64,000 nucleotides of DNA. Origin: Trametopsis cervina. Lineage: Eukaryota > Basidiomycota > Agaricomycetes > Polyporales > Irpicaceae. Location of the stretch: positions 1-64,000 of the forward strand of contig MU278364.1 of assembly GCA_022385755.1 (NCBI GenBank), in the 5' to 3' direction. Positions 8,331 through 18,976 of the stretch are shown piece by piece. The notes under the pieces were generated by a model that worked only from the letters and a program-made list of their open reading frames with translations, made no database searches and had not been told where the DNA came from. The translations under genes were made by a program, and so were the position numbers. Position 1 is the stretch's first letter. Each line of letters starts with the position of its first letter.

Positions 8331-11300
8331 CTACAAGTCCTCATCGTCGGAAATATGTATCTCGTCTGCATTCGCCGCGGCCGGTTGCTCCTCCTGCTCT
8401 CGGATGTTGACGCTATGCTTGGATGCAACGAACGAGGGCCCTTTGACCCCTCCGGCCTGTCGCTCTGCGGCTGCCATCGCATCGACGGGACCTTCGTCTT
8501 CGTCATCGTCGTCTTGTGCATCTTTCTGCTTCGAAGCCATCTGGGCAGCAATATACGACGCCTCGGTGTTGAACTGCGCCTGGACACTGCGCTTGATACG
8601 CAGCATCTCTCGGAACGTATCCTCTGAGCCGGTCTCGATCTCGAAGGTGTTCCACTCCGCCCAGAAGTTCTGGTTGACACGGGGATCGCAGAACTGGGAC
8701 GCGTGTGCGTAGATGGCGCGGGCACGGTCGATCTCGCCGAGCTTGCGCTCCATAGACGCGAAGCGCAGACACATCTCGGCGGTCTGTTTGTCGGGAAGAA
8801 TCTCCAGGGCGCGTTCGTAGATAGGCCTTGTGGCCGTAAGACCGTAGTTGACGGCTGCTTTGGCGATGTAGACAGTGAATAGCTGTGATAGTCGGGTCAG
8901 CGAAAGGTTGATATGAGAGTACGACGAGATCTTACATCGAACTTGTCTTCATCCTTGACAACCTGGGTGGCCCGATCGTATATGGCCATTGCTCGTTTGG
9001 CGAGCCCATGCTCTTCCTCGAATGTGGCATACATGAGGAAGATCGGTTTACATGACTTCGGAGGGCATTTCTCTAAGGCTTGTTCGAAGAGGTCTCGAGT
9101 GCGCTCGATCTTGCTTCCTCCCTATCACCCAAATGAGGACAGCGGACATCGGATATAACGATGATGACTTACATATCGCTTTATGAACTTCGCAAGGTAG
9201 ATATTCCAGATTTCGAATGAGATGGGGAATGTGAAAAGCTCGACACCTCGCTCGTAGACCTGTAGTGAGAATGTTTTAGATACGTTCGCCACGCTATCTT
9301 TAAGGATGATACACACCTTGAAGCTCTCTTCGTAGTATTTATTTTCCTCCAAAAACGCCGCATAGTTCACTATGACCTGGGCATTCGCGATACGTAGCTC
9401 GAGAATCTTGTCATAGATGGCTTTGGTGGACTCAACGGTGCCTAGCGACTCTTCCAAATCGACATAAAATGACCACAGCTTGAGCGACTTAAATAGCCTT
9501 GCTTGTACTGGGAGAGTCTATTCTGCCAGTAAGACGGAATGCTGGGATAACGATGGTGCGTACACTCACGTGGTCATGGTAATTAATTTTAGTGTTCTTA
9601 GGAATAGCAGCGGCTCGCTGCATCACACGGATGGCTTCGTCATAGTTTCTGAAAGTCCAATCAGCATCTCACATCTCAGATTTGCATATAAACACGTACT
9701 CTTGTCGAATCTCAAACTCGGCCCATTCGCACCACACATCCGCCAGGTCTTCCACAGTCTTGAAGTTGACCTTGGTCGCCTTCTCAAGGATTTTGCGAGC
9801 ATTGTCAATGTCCGGTTCGGCGTCGCCTTTGGTGCCGCCCTCTTCGTAGAACTTGGCAAAGTTCACGTATAAGTGGTGGAAGTTAGTAGTCGCTTTCCGA
9901 GGGCCGATTGTTGTCAAGGCCTGGGTGTATGTCTCCGCAACCTTCTCGTCGTTATCGCCCCACAGGGCTATACGCTTCTCCCATTCCTGAACGTCGTTCG
10001 GGTTTCTCCTCAGAAGGACGTCGTTGACGAGGAACGGCCGTCGGTCCATGAGTTCTTCGAACTCCTTCATCTTGGCGTCGAGCTCCGCCTCCGTTTCTTG
10101 GATGTCGGCTTCATCCTCATCTTCGTCGGGTTCCGCTATGCTTTCCATCAAAGCGCTGATGAGACTCTCCGAGAACTCAGCATACGCGTCGAAAATCTGT
10201 GTGAAGTCCCTGATGGTGAGCACGGAGGCAATACCATCCTCGAAAGTAGACTTTGCGCGTTCAAATTCTCCACGTTTGATCCAGTAGGTAGCCAATCCAG
10301 TCCAAAAACGACCGGCCTGGTCTTTGTAAATTTGAAGGCCATCCTTCTTGACAATACGCTCGACGTTGAGTTTCCTCGGGCTCCTGTAGTCTTCGTCTTC
10401 GTCGTACGGCGGCAACACTTTGCCGTCGCCATCTACAGCAACAGCAGGGCCAGCAAACCGGATGAGCTGGCCATCGACCTGTGCCACCTCAGGCGGTTGT
10501 TGTGGCGCGGCTTGTTCCTCATCCTCGGCCTTTGCTATCGCGGCGTTCGATTCCAACGTCTCTTCAACGTCCAAGCCGACTTCCTCTGCGTGCTGCTCCG
10601 CGACCTCGAGCCACTCAATGAGCAATTGATAAGGACTCTTCCCCTCGGGGCTGGTATAGTCTCCCTTCGCGGCCTTACGCGCTAGAGATAACAGCAGCTT
10701 CGCAGCTTCGAGGGGACGGGGAGCCGGGTTTTCTGGTGCTAGCAATAGTGCCGTGTATCGTTCCGTGACACTTGGGTCAACGGCAAGGTACCGCCGGTAT
10801 ACCGCCACTGTTGTTGCACCACCCGTTTTCTCCGCCCAGAGCAAGTAACGCACCCATATGCGGGAGTGGATGGACGGCGGGAGGGTGCGCAGGGCACGGT
10901 CGTATGTACGACGGGCATGCGTGTGGGATATTTGGGGAGGACAGAACGGGTGGTTGAATATTGATAGATAGAGCAGCCATAGACGAGGCATCTAAAAGTC
11001 CTTCAGCATTGAGGAATGTCACTAATAGTGATTGACGCACCCTGGGCAGCCACATAAGAGCTCGTTCAAACGTCGCCACTAGCGACTTCCACTCTCCCCA
11101 TCCAACCACACCGTCCAGGCCGCCCTCCCACTGCTCCAAGTCCTCCTGCTCTTCCTCCAGCGCGTCCCGCATCTCCGGGAACTTCTTCTTTCCTCCTGAC
11201 TTTTTGCGCTGAACGAGCTTGCCACAGACGTAAGTCATGCGCGTCAGCAAGTACGACTTCCATAGTTTAAAAGATGTCGGAAAATGCACGAGCGCGGATT

Positions 11301-11616
11301 CGTACAGATACGTGAGACGTTGCAAGGATTTGCGCGCGGTAGGAGAAGACAATGGTCCGAGCAGAGCAGCCACATCCGGTGAGATGTCAAGAGGTCCCTC
11401 GGTTTTGAGAAGCGCGGAAGAAGCTTCCTTCGTCGTTTGTATCGCGGCCCACCATGTACGGAACGAGTATGGGTTCCGTAGCAGATCCTCTTCTCGTCCA
11501 AGCTCCCTAGTAGAAATAAGGTCCGGATGCGTGGCTGGTGTTGGCACCGGCAACGTCAAGGGAAAGTGAGCCTGCAGAGACTCCAGAGTCGCCTCTGTCG
11601 TCGTTGCAGTAGGCAT
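8331..11616 (-). CDS. SYF1: Pre-mRNA splicing factor SYF1 (HAT/TPR repeats; XAB2)
   Basis: Seven exons on the minus strand (11041-11616, 9700-10991, 9570-9648, 9317-9517, 9173-9259, 8936-9121, 8331-8882) give 990 residues, close to other fungal SYF1 proteins. It is built of half-a-TPR (HAT) repeats; examples are LRNPYSFRTWWAAIQ, IHSRIWVRYLLWAEKTGG, VEDLADVWCEWAEFEIRQE, and FEIWNIYLAKFIKRY. The C-terminus is acidic and ends HISDDEDL. SYF1 is a scaffold of the Prp19/NineTeen complex and is needed for spliceosome activation in the nucleus; the animal homologue XAB2 also acts in transcription-coupled repair. The last exon boundary pair was fixed by the TLPVQARLFKSLKLW join. Transcribed divergently from BET4. 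Confidence 0.95.
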
Positions 11617-11800
11617 TTTGAGGAAACGCGGTGGACCAACGTTTGAGTCTGGCAGCAGGAGAGGTGGTCGACTCCGCTCTCGAGATGGCTGCTGGAGGTC
11701 TGTAGGGCGTTTGACGCTCACAACAAACAGTAAATGGGCGCTAGTGCCGTTACATAGCGTGTTCCCGTACAATCACGGCGACCAGGGGTAGTCTTGAGCT
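11617..11800. promoter_or_regulatory. Short bidirectional promoter (SYF1/BET4)
   Basis: Only 184 bp separate the SYF1 start codon (minus) and the BET4 start codon (plus), so both 5' untranslated regions and core promoters must fit here. I see no clear TATA box. Co-regulation of the two genes is possible but is inference. Confidence 0.5.
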
Positions 11801-13232
11801 ATGGTATGTGCCGGACTTATGAGGCCAGTGTATGCACTTACATAGAATCAGCATTCAGTCAAGAAAGTTCGATACTCTCGGGAGGCGTTGGAAGCAAAAC
11901 GTACTCGCGATCAAGCGAAACTCAAGGAGTATCTCGTACTTACAGACGATGTGATTTCAAGAGTGCGTTGTGACTGTCTGTCCTATCTGAACGTGATGTC
12001 GAACTCCTTGAAGTAGAAGAAGAAGGAAGACTACACCCCCGAGGCGTTCGATCTCACTACCCGTATGCTGCGCATCAACCCAGAATTCTATACTGTGTGG
12101 AACTATAGGCGTATTATTATGCTCAAGGAACTGTTTCTAAAGAGGTACGTTCTTTGTGAGATTACATATACTGCGGCTGACACCAAGTGCGTCAAGCTCA
12201 CCCGAAGCTGTGAACCAGCTGCTCAACGAAGACCTGGACATGACGACTGCATTTCTTAAACAGCATCCGAAGGTGTACTGGATCTGGAATCATCGTCGAT
12301 GGTGTCTTGAGAATGTACCGGATGGCCCCTCAGAGGAAGATCCCAACGGCTGGCGAATAGCCAACTGGAACAAACAGCTATATCTCGTAGATAAGATGCT
12401 AGACGCTGATGCTCGCAACTGTGAGGACCTTCTCAGGAATCCCGCTCCTATGGCTCCTTCATCTAACACACAGAATCTACAGTCCACGCATGGAACTATC
12501 GCCGTTACGTTCTTGGGAATGTACCCACCCTTCGCTCAGAACAATCGGAACTTGTGTATACAACACGGAAGATCGAGGCAAACTTCTCGAACTTCAGTGC
12601 ATGGCATCAGCGGACGAAGTTGCTTACGTCTTTGTGGGACTCAGGAAAGCTAGACCCTGTCAAAAGCAAGGAAGAAGGTATGGGCATATTTTGAATCCGA
12701 GAGGAGCTGACTTATGCTGTGCAGAGTTTGAGTTGGTCAGGAATGCCATGTACACAGACCCCGAAGATCAAAGTGTGTGGATATATCACAGATGGCTTGT
12801 CGGCGAAGGTGAGCTGGGGTGGGCCGCGGCGGAGAAGTCGATATTGAGCATCCTTCAGGAAATGACGCATCTCTTTTGCAAACGGAGATATCATCCATAC
12901 AAGAGCTCCTCGACGAGCAGCCTGATAGTAAATGTAAGTCAGTTTCTTTGCATTATGGTTACGCAGGTCTCATTCTTTTTCTCAGGGTGTATGGAGTCCA
13001 TCGTTTACTACAAGCAGCTGTTGTTGAGTAAACATTCCTCCATGCTGGGGAAGGAGGATGAGAGGAACCTGAAGACGAGCTGTCTCACTCTGCTTAATGA
13101 GCTGCAGAAGGTCGATCCCGACAGGAAGCAGCGATATTTGGAGCTCGGTGCGTACTATTATTAAATCATGACAAGTATTCAACTCAAGATAATATCCACA
13201 TAGCGAATCGTATGCAGGAAAGCAGCCTGTAA
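11801..13232 (+). CDS. BET4: Rab geranylgeranyltransferase alpha subunit
   Basis: Nine exons keep frame: 11801-11803, 11852-11962, 12017-12144, 12188-12420, 12483-12677, 12725-12808, 12859-12933, 12986-13147, 13204-13232 (339 residues). Five prenyltransferase-alpha repeats are visible: NPEFYTVWNYRR, HPKVYWIWNHRRW, DARNFHAWNYRRYV, NFSNFSAWHQRTKL, DPEDQSVWIYHRW. With the beta subunit BET2 and REP it attaches geranylgeranyl groups to Rab/Ypt proteins in the cytosol. Exon 1 consists of the start codon alone: ATG is followed at once by GTATGT, and the next exon opens HSVKKVRYSREALEAKR, the usual family N-terminus. The choice between RabGGTase and farnesyltransferase alpha rests on the MHxxK-R-SREALEAKR start, which is typical of BET4. 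Confidence 0.93.
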
Positions 13233-13963
13233 GAGTAGTATAGGTTTTTGTATGCAATATGGGTGTACAATTCATGAATGGTGTATTCTGTGTAACGCGA
13301 TATTGGTCAAAGCCAGAGCTCAGTCTTATTTGATGCCCTTGCCAAATTAGGTATTCAAGAGCTTTGTGGCGCAGGCGCTATATCCATACGGACGGCTATG
13401 GTGCGTACTCACCCTTGAAAACACTTCTCAATGCACCAGAATTCACGCAAGTTGAGTTTTGAATCCTCCGCGCCTCTCCCAGAAGAATTATCTCGACGTA
13501 ATCACCCGTCACCGTCCGGGTCCTCACTGTCCGCAAGGGTACTCACCGCGCTGGTACCTCTCGTTTCCACGGGTGTCAGAAATTATGGCATTGACTGCTG
13601 AATAATATCCTTGTGTGAGAAAATAATGACCAACTTTCAGCTCAATTACCGGAGAGAATGAGCGGCAACCTGCGCTGTGAGATAATAAAATGTGGCACAT
13701 CACTGGAAGGAGCTTCACAGTAATAGACGCCGGAATAAACACCACCAAACAGCAGTTGTATTGGGCGTCAGTGTGACTGCGACTGACTTGTGCGGTTGCA
13801 AACTGTGAAGGTCCTCCATCCTCGAAATCAGTCCATATAGCTTCGGCTCGGTCATGCAAGGCTCCATAACGACACCTACATGCTTTCCTCCCTCTTGGCA
13901 CCATCGTATCCCTCGAGTAACTCTCGCTGAGCTCACGCGTCCTGCGTTCGCTTCAAAATATCA
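13233..13963. other. Intergenic stretch, no supported gene
   Basis: About 730 bp after BET4. A 126-codon ATG frame on the minus strand (13524-13904) exists but has no recognisable domain and overlaps no splice pattern I can extend. This opens the 8-kb gene-sparse block that contains the metallothionein cluster. Confidence 0.4.
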
Positions 13964-14698
13964 ATGGCGGAGCCCGATTTGAGGACAGGTCAACGCGCGG
14001 AAGTCTGGAACCTGGTACATCCGTGAAGTTGTCAACTGAAGACTTACAGCATATAGGGACCGCTACTCGACTCCCGAAGGACCCGTTGGATGCGTGGTTC
14101 TGTACAACTGAATCCGCCGTCTCTCGACATCCCGTTACGGAAAATTTCCAGCAAAGAATGTACCAGGCGATGGAGATGGTTGCGCGTACGTGATGGCGAG
14201 AGGACAGGAGTGGCATCGGTGTAGGGGTTGGCGGTGCAGCGTCTAGCTTGTTTGGTGCGTGATAGACATCCTCACGACTGCCGTTCTTGTTCTCTAATGT
14301 TTGCTATACTACAGTTCCCACCATCTATGACCAAGTATATGCGCATATATGCATGTCTGATACCATTCTAGCCAAATGATAACCACCGATTCCAACGCTT
14401 CGAAGGTGGTATGTCCTGGGCGTCTGTCTTTTCCCCGGCAAAGCGACTTCAGCACGGAGGTGGCCGGTTCGTAGCTTCGTCGCTGGGTTGGCGGTTACGT
14501 GCGGAGCTCTCTTGTACATCACACAAACGCGCTGTAGAGGAAGTTGGGTCTTGGGGGAACGATGGCGGGGTGAATCATGCTGAACGCACGGTGTTCCGTG
14601 CACGGGCCCCGCCATCCACGTGCAGGTAAGTGGATCATGGCCGTCCGTCCGTCAGAGTATCTAACTGACCAAGCTCGCAGTCTCCCAGCCTGTATATA
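13964..14698 (+). CDS. Candidate orphan gene (spliced, no known family)
   Basis: A hand-built model: ATG at 13964 with exon to 13988, then 14042-14185, a 15-nt exon just before the GTGCGT near 14257, then an exon from 14315, further exons to 14625 (donor GTAAGT), and a last exon ending TATATAG near 14698. The second exon reads LQHIGTATRLPKDPLDAWFC then TTESAVSRHPVTENFQQRMY, and a later stretch reads GGMSWASVFSPAKRLQHGG. Several junctions have good GT and AG ends and keep frame, which is more than chance usually gives. One proposed intron is only 37 nt. I recognise no family; it may be a real orphan, a decayed gene or coincidence. Confidence 0.3.
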
Positions 14699-14826
14699 GA
14701 CGTAAAAATAGCAATGCACACGCTCATCTGCGAGATGTCGACGATCATATTTGGCCCTATCGATAAGCCTTTGCCTTATCTTCTGGGCGAAAGTACTCAG
14801 CAAGATGCATCAGGTAATGGAGAGAA

Positions 14827-15322
14827 ATGCTGTGGATTAAGCAGCCAAGCCTCGCTTTCCGGGGTACGCTGGCTTGGCCCTGCGGACGTTCCAAGTTTGG
14901 ATGGGTTACAACGTTTGCGACCGGTGCGTTATCTCAAGTTCGGGCGAGATCCGTTCATGAGAGTTTGCTCCGCAGTCGCGCTCAACTCTGCGAAGAAAGA
15001 ACCCGAGTATGTGGGTCGACGGCTTCTCTTAGGGAAGACGGACAACCATAGCAAGCTCGTAGGGCCTGGGAACTGTGGCGTCAACAATACAGTGCTGCGA
15101 CGAGCCGATGGCTGCTCCGCGAGCTTCTGGATCGTACAAATGCCGACATCTTGTTGGAGTTCTGCCGGATGGATATGCAACAATTGGGGTATTCGTTTAT
15201 ACGTCTTCTCAAAAGTACGCCACCATACCATCTTCGTATCCATCTGTCACTCACATGTTGTGACAGCGCACGCAGCGCACCGTACCACGGGTTGGTTGGA
15301 AGCGATTATGCTGCGATTTTAG
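14827..15322 (+). CDS. Candidate orphan gene (132 residues if spliced)
   Basis: A three-exon model (14827-15006, 15052-15214, 15267-15322) has canonical splice ends and keeps frame. The central exon has strong coding character: Trp- and Leu-rich helices ARRAWELWRQQY, SRWLLRELLDRTNADILLEF, and MDMQQLGYSFIRLLK, ending TTGWLEAIMLRF. The same stop codon also closes an unspliced 202-codon ATG frame from 14714, whose composition is less protein-like. Upstream exons could exist, since the first 20 residues look poor. No family recognised. Confidence 0.35.
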
Positions 15323-15583
15323 TTAGACCACTATTGCGGTGCGTCAAACTAGTTCATCTGTGACACAGGTCGCTGATTCTAGCTCTGGCTCCAAGATGCA
15401 GTCGGACGGAAACTCGGCAGTAATGCGAGGCACGGCGTCATATCAAGCATTGCATATCAAATATGTGGGTCTCATAGTACAATCCGATTTCCGAACACTA
15501 GTAACGGCATTCTGCAGGACCACGCGGGCCATCAATGGGCACCCGAAGCCGCCGAGAGACGACAGGGTAGGCCTAGTGCTTGC

Positions 15584-15825
15584 TTAGCACTTGCACTCGC
15601 TGCCGGCGCAGGAGCAGGAGCTGGATGCAAAGTATGGGTAAGCGATGGTCGTCGTCGTCGGTATACCGCTACTCACCCGTTGTTGCAGGTGCTGCAAGAG
15701 GCGTTGGAGCAGCTGCAGCTGGAGCAGGCGTTGTCAACGGGGACGGCGACGTTCTGTGGATGCAATGGCCTTAGGTGAGTATGCGACGTCTGTACAGGGA
15801 TGGAGAAATAACTGACAGCAATCAT
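15584..15825 (-). CDS. Metallothionein 1 (9-Cys, 40 residues)
   Basis: Three exons on the minus strand: 15817-15825 (ATGATTGCT), 15677-15753, 15584-15620. All junctions are canonical (GTCAGT/CAG and GTGAGT/CAG) and in frame. The protein starts MIANVAVPVDNAC; its cysteine pattern is CxxCxC, CxxC, CxC, CxC, nine cysteines in 29 residues, ending SECKC. No aromatic residues or histidines are present. This is a fungal metallothionein: a cytosolic peptide that binds Cu(I), Zn(II) or Cd(II) through cysteine thiolates. Paralogous to the next two genes. A GATAAAAGC element lies 75 nt upstream of the ATG. Metal specificity cannot be read from sequence alone. Confidence 0.85.
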
Positions 15826-17054
15826 GTTGTTGGTAGAGTGGATGGTGGTGAAGATACAAGTAGCTGTTTGCTGCTGATGTTTTTCTACCATCGTGAGGCG
15901 GCTTTTATCTCTTCTGCGTTGTATGCGTGTATTTTGACGGCGCAAATTAAAAAATGCAGCAGACCCTAGCGCATGAACGGCAACGGCTTGTTTGGATCAG
16001 GTTGGCGGTGACTAGGGGGTGGCACATGGGGCCACGCCGCCGTTTGCCGCGCCTCGTTGTGACTCTCCATCTTTGATGATGAGTTCTGCCCCTTACAGCG
16101 ATTCAGACATCATTCACGTCGCAGACGGGAGCATCCCCCAAGCAGCTGCCTGGGTCTTCTGGTGCTGTCAAACAAGCTTTGCATTGCTATCGCACAGCCG
16201 CGGCCTCTTGCCCATTGGACTGAGCACTCCGACTCTGTTCCTCAGATAAGGGAGTCGCTATTCAGAGTATTCCCGAGCTTCGCGGCTTATGAAATTCCGT
16301 TCGCAGCACACTGCATCCTTGACAGTCGTGGTGTTCATGATGGACCCCAGACGACTCGCGTGAGCTGTGGAACGCGGTGTCTCTGCCCTCAAGTGATGGT
16401 CGAATTACCAACCCTTTTGCAAATTCCGTTTCATTTGGAAATACAGTCTCAGGACGTCGTTCGTCGGCCGTTCCTCTCGCAACCCATCGCACGAGGTCTG
16501 GGCGCACTTATGCACAGCTTACGATTTTTTCTTGTACTACGGCCATAAGACGATCTGCGTCGATTGATCAGCAGCGCTCGCCCTCAACGCACTACTGGAC
16601 TTTTCTGCAGGCAACGGTGGGAGCTTGGCCCTCAGTCGTACCGTCTGACTGGAAGCTAGACGGAACAAGCTGCCCAGATGCAAACCCGAACTTCTCCGCA
16701 GAAGAGAGGGATTCTCTCGGGAGGAGTGACCATGCCGTTATGGTCGAAGCCTACCAGCCTGTGGGACCCGGAGACTAGAGAGCCGTTTATAGTCTCTTAT
16801 CATTTGTCCTGATCTGTGTCACACTGCTCCCGTTGACGACGAAACGCCGATGGACGATGCTCTCCGCTTTTAGACTGCCAGGTAAGACAAGCGACACATC
16901 CTGAGATGGCGGGGCATTTAATTTTCTGACTATTTCTACTAAGAAGCATACATTCGAACTACAACAGCAAAGCGGACAACGCGAATGTGACGGGCCCTTT
17001 CGTATACGGGGCGTGCTCAGTCAGAGGTGCGCGGTTCCGAGCCAGCGCCCTAGC
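15826..17054. other. Spacer between metallothionein genes 1 and 2
   Basis: About 1.2 kb holding the promoter of metallothionein 1 (element GATAAAAGC at 15901-15909, minus strand). Two overlapping plus-strand open frames run through 16162-16778, but the one ending at 16778 lacks an in-frame ATG and neither resembles a family. No repeat recognised. Confidence 0.4.
15901..15909 (-). promoter_or_regulatory. Putative TATA box of metallothionein 1
   Basis: The nonamer GATAAAAGC on the minus strand lies 75 nt upstream of the start codon and is identical to one 81 nt upstream of metallothionein 3. Its position fits a fungal core promoter element. Confidence 0.5.
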
Positions 17055-17309
17055 TTAACACTTGCACTCATTGGTGCTGCAGGCGCACTGGCTGTAATCA
17101 CCGCAAACAGGGAGATGTTAGCGGATACCACTGTGCCGAGGTCAGTCGACTCACCCGTTGGTGCAGGTGTTGCAGCTCGCGTTGCTGCAGGAGCATTGGC
17201 CGCAGGCGGCATCGACGGGGACGGTGGTGTTCTATGGCAGTAAGCGCCAGAGGTGAGCACAATATTATAATATCAGTGAACGTATAGGGTCGTTACTCAC
17301 AGCGAACAT
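17055..17309 (-). CDS. Metallothionein 2 (9-Cys, 40 residues)
   Basis: Three exons on the minus strand: 17301-17309 (ATGTTCGCT), 17155-17231, 17055-17091. Exon lengths (9, 77, 37 nt) and intron phases are the same as in metallothionein 1. The protein starts MFANTTVPVDAAC and has CxxCxC, CxxC, CxC, CxC, ending NECKC; nine cysteines at the same positions as in paralogue 1. The 40-residue alignment with paralogue 1 is gap-free, which shows a tandem duplication. Expected to chelate soft metals in the cytosol. Upstream, GAATAAAAC lies 65 nt from the ATG. Confidence 0.85.
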
Positions 17310-18753
17310 GATGATACAGGTTTCGATGAGAGATATTTCTCGACGATGGGGGTTCAGAGCGAGTTGTGGGTTGTGTTTTATTCATAGTTCGTGTGTACCG
17401 TTGTTTACGCTGTCTCCCACTCGGCGGCAGTTCGTATTTCAAACAGGGCAGCTTGTAGGCTATCTGGCACCGGTGGGTCATAGGACTGTATGGTGACTCG
17501 TGTACTCGTCTCATGGTTCGACGTTTGAACGGCATAGGCAGTGAGAATCCCTGCACCTCCTCTGCGGCCGCAACCTTACGCGTTGAAACAGCTCGCCCGG
17601 ACCAGAGGAAAGGATCAACCCTCCTTATATGACCTGCACGCTTAAACAACAGGCTCTTTCGGGTGGATCTTTTACCTGTGGTCTCTTCCGAAGTCAGTAA
17701 GCTGCTGAATTCTGTACCCTGCTAAATAACGTTGTCTCTTGCGAATATTATAGTCCCATATTTCCTACAGACCCAAAGCATCCGTGATTGTATCACGGCG
17801 TACGCCGCCGGGACCCTCCACCTTACGAACTAAGTACTGAATCCAGAGTATGATCCGACCTGCAACTGACGTTCGTCCTCAGGTCGGGCAAACCGTGCCA
17901 TCGCTGTCGCGCTACGCCACTAGATTTGATCAGGATTTGCATTCGGATTTGAGGTTAGCGTACGTATACGCCGCACGTGTGCTCTCTTGCATTATCGCTC
18001 TGACATCTCGTTTCTAGATAGAAGGATCGATTACCTGTGTCGAATGAGGCAAGGGAGTACCTTCAGGCACCTTCCAAGCTCACGAGTTGCGCCTCGCTAG
18101 GGTAGCGTACGCGTACACCAATATTCTCATGGTACGGCTCGTCGGCCGAACTGTGCGCGACAAAATCTGTGATGATGGATGGTTGTGGGGTGGCTGACTG
18201 TTTGGTTGTTCTAGGATTCCTAGGAAACCAGCTGCAATCACGAGTAGCTGATTACGGTCTATTTGGAGATGCCAGTAAAACAGGTAACAAGCAGCTTCCC
18301 GCGAGTACACTCGTATTTGGCTGCAAACCTATTCAGCTTCCGTGCCGCCGGACACAAGTTTAAGTCACACGTTGGAAGCACAGGTAGGCGAATTTCATCT
18401 CTTGAGCGCATGTGTCAATGCCGCTGACTTACCATTATGTTCCCGCAGCGGCGCAAGCATTCACGGGCGGTGTATCAACGTAAACCGACTCTCCCAGTTA
18501 CGCCCCTGAGTCATAATCCAGTGTTTCAAATGACCTTCTACCGGCGTTATCAGGACACAGGGTGGTAGGCAGGCGAAGCAGGACAGGTCTTCAAAACAGA
18601 GGTGTGAGAAGCAGCAATTTATAGCATTTGATGATCATGATACAGATAATACAGGGTTTAGTAGCGCTGTGGCGAGAGTTCGTTCCGCGGGGCGGTCAGG
18701 ACAGGCTCAACATAGCAAAACGCTATCGTTGACAGTCGCCAGCAAGGGTACAC
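17310..18753. other. Spacer between metallothionein genes 2 and 3
   Basis: About 1.4 kb with no supported coding sequence. It includes the upstream region of metallothionein 2 with GAATAAAAC at 17375-17383 (minus strand). Short frames on both strands show no family resemblance. Confidence 0.4.
17375..17383 (-). promoter_or_regulatory. Putative TATA-like box of metallothionein 2
   Basis: GAATAAAAC on the minus strand, 65 nt upstream of the start codon, is at nearly the same place as the GATAAAAGC elements of the two paralogues. Confidence 0.35.
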
Positions 18754-18976
18754 TTAGCACTTGCACTCGCCGGGCTTGCACTGGCAGCTATACGAGATGT
18801 CAGAGAATGTCAGATACTGTATGAACAGAATGGTACGCACCTTGCGCCGCAGTTGCAAGAGTTCGAGCCGCAGCCCTGGGCGTTGGTAGGGACTTCAGAG
18901 GTCTACGACGATCCAAGAAGCGATGAGTATGCGTTTCATATCATGCAAGGGACTAGCGTATACTCACAGCGTACAT
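18754..18976 (-). CDS. Metallothionein 3 (7-Cys, Neurospora-like, 34 residues)
   Basis: Three exons on the minus strand: 18968-18976 (ATGTACGCT), 18841-18902, 18754-18787; 34 residues. The protein starts MYATSEVPTNAQ, then has CGSNSCNCGASCQC and ends GECKC: seven cysteines. The spacing C-x4-C-x-C-x3-C-x-C with Gly, Ser and Asn between is close to the classic seven-cysteine copper metallothionein of Neurospora. Intron 1 again follows codon 3 and the last intron keeps the same phase as in paralogues 1 and 2, so all three descend from one gene, but the middle exon is 15 nt shorter. GATAAAAGC lies 81 nt upstream. Confidence 0.85.

Noticed and set aside
9873..10685. 270-codon plus-strand frame inside SYF1
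   Set aside because: It is the complement of a strongly conserved HAT-repeat exon and has no family resemblance.
13264..13560. ACTCACC motifs resembling the metallothionein donor sites
   Set aside because: They are generic reverse-complement splice donors; neighbouring sequence lacks the cysteine codons and exon 1 pattern.
13524..13904. 126-codon minus-strand ATG frame
   Set aside because: No domain, composition looks arbitrary, and no splice sites extend it.
16377..16778. 134-codon plus-strand frame between metallothionein 1 and 2
   Set aside because: It begins with GTG, an in-frame stop lies just upstream, and I found no convincing splice acceptor or known domain. Possible fragment of an orphan, but unsupported.
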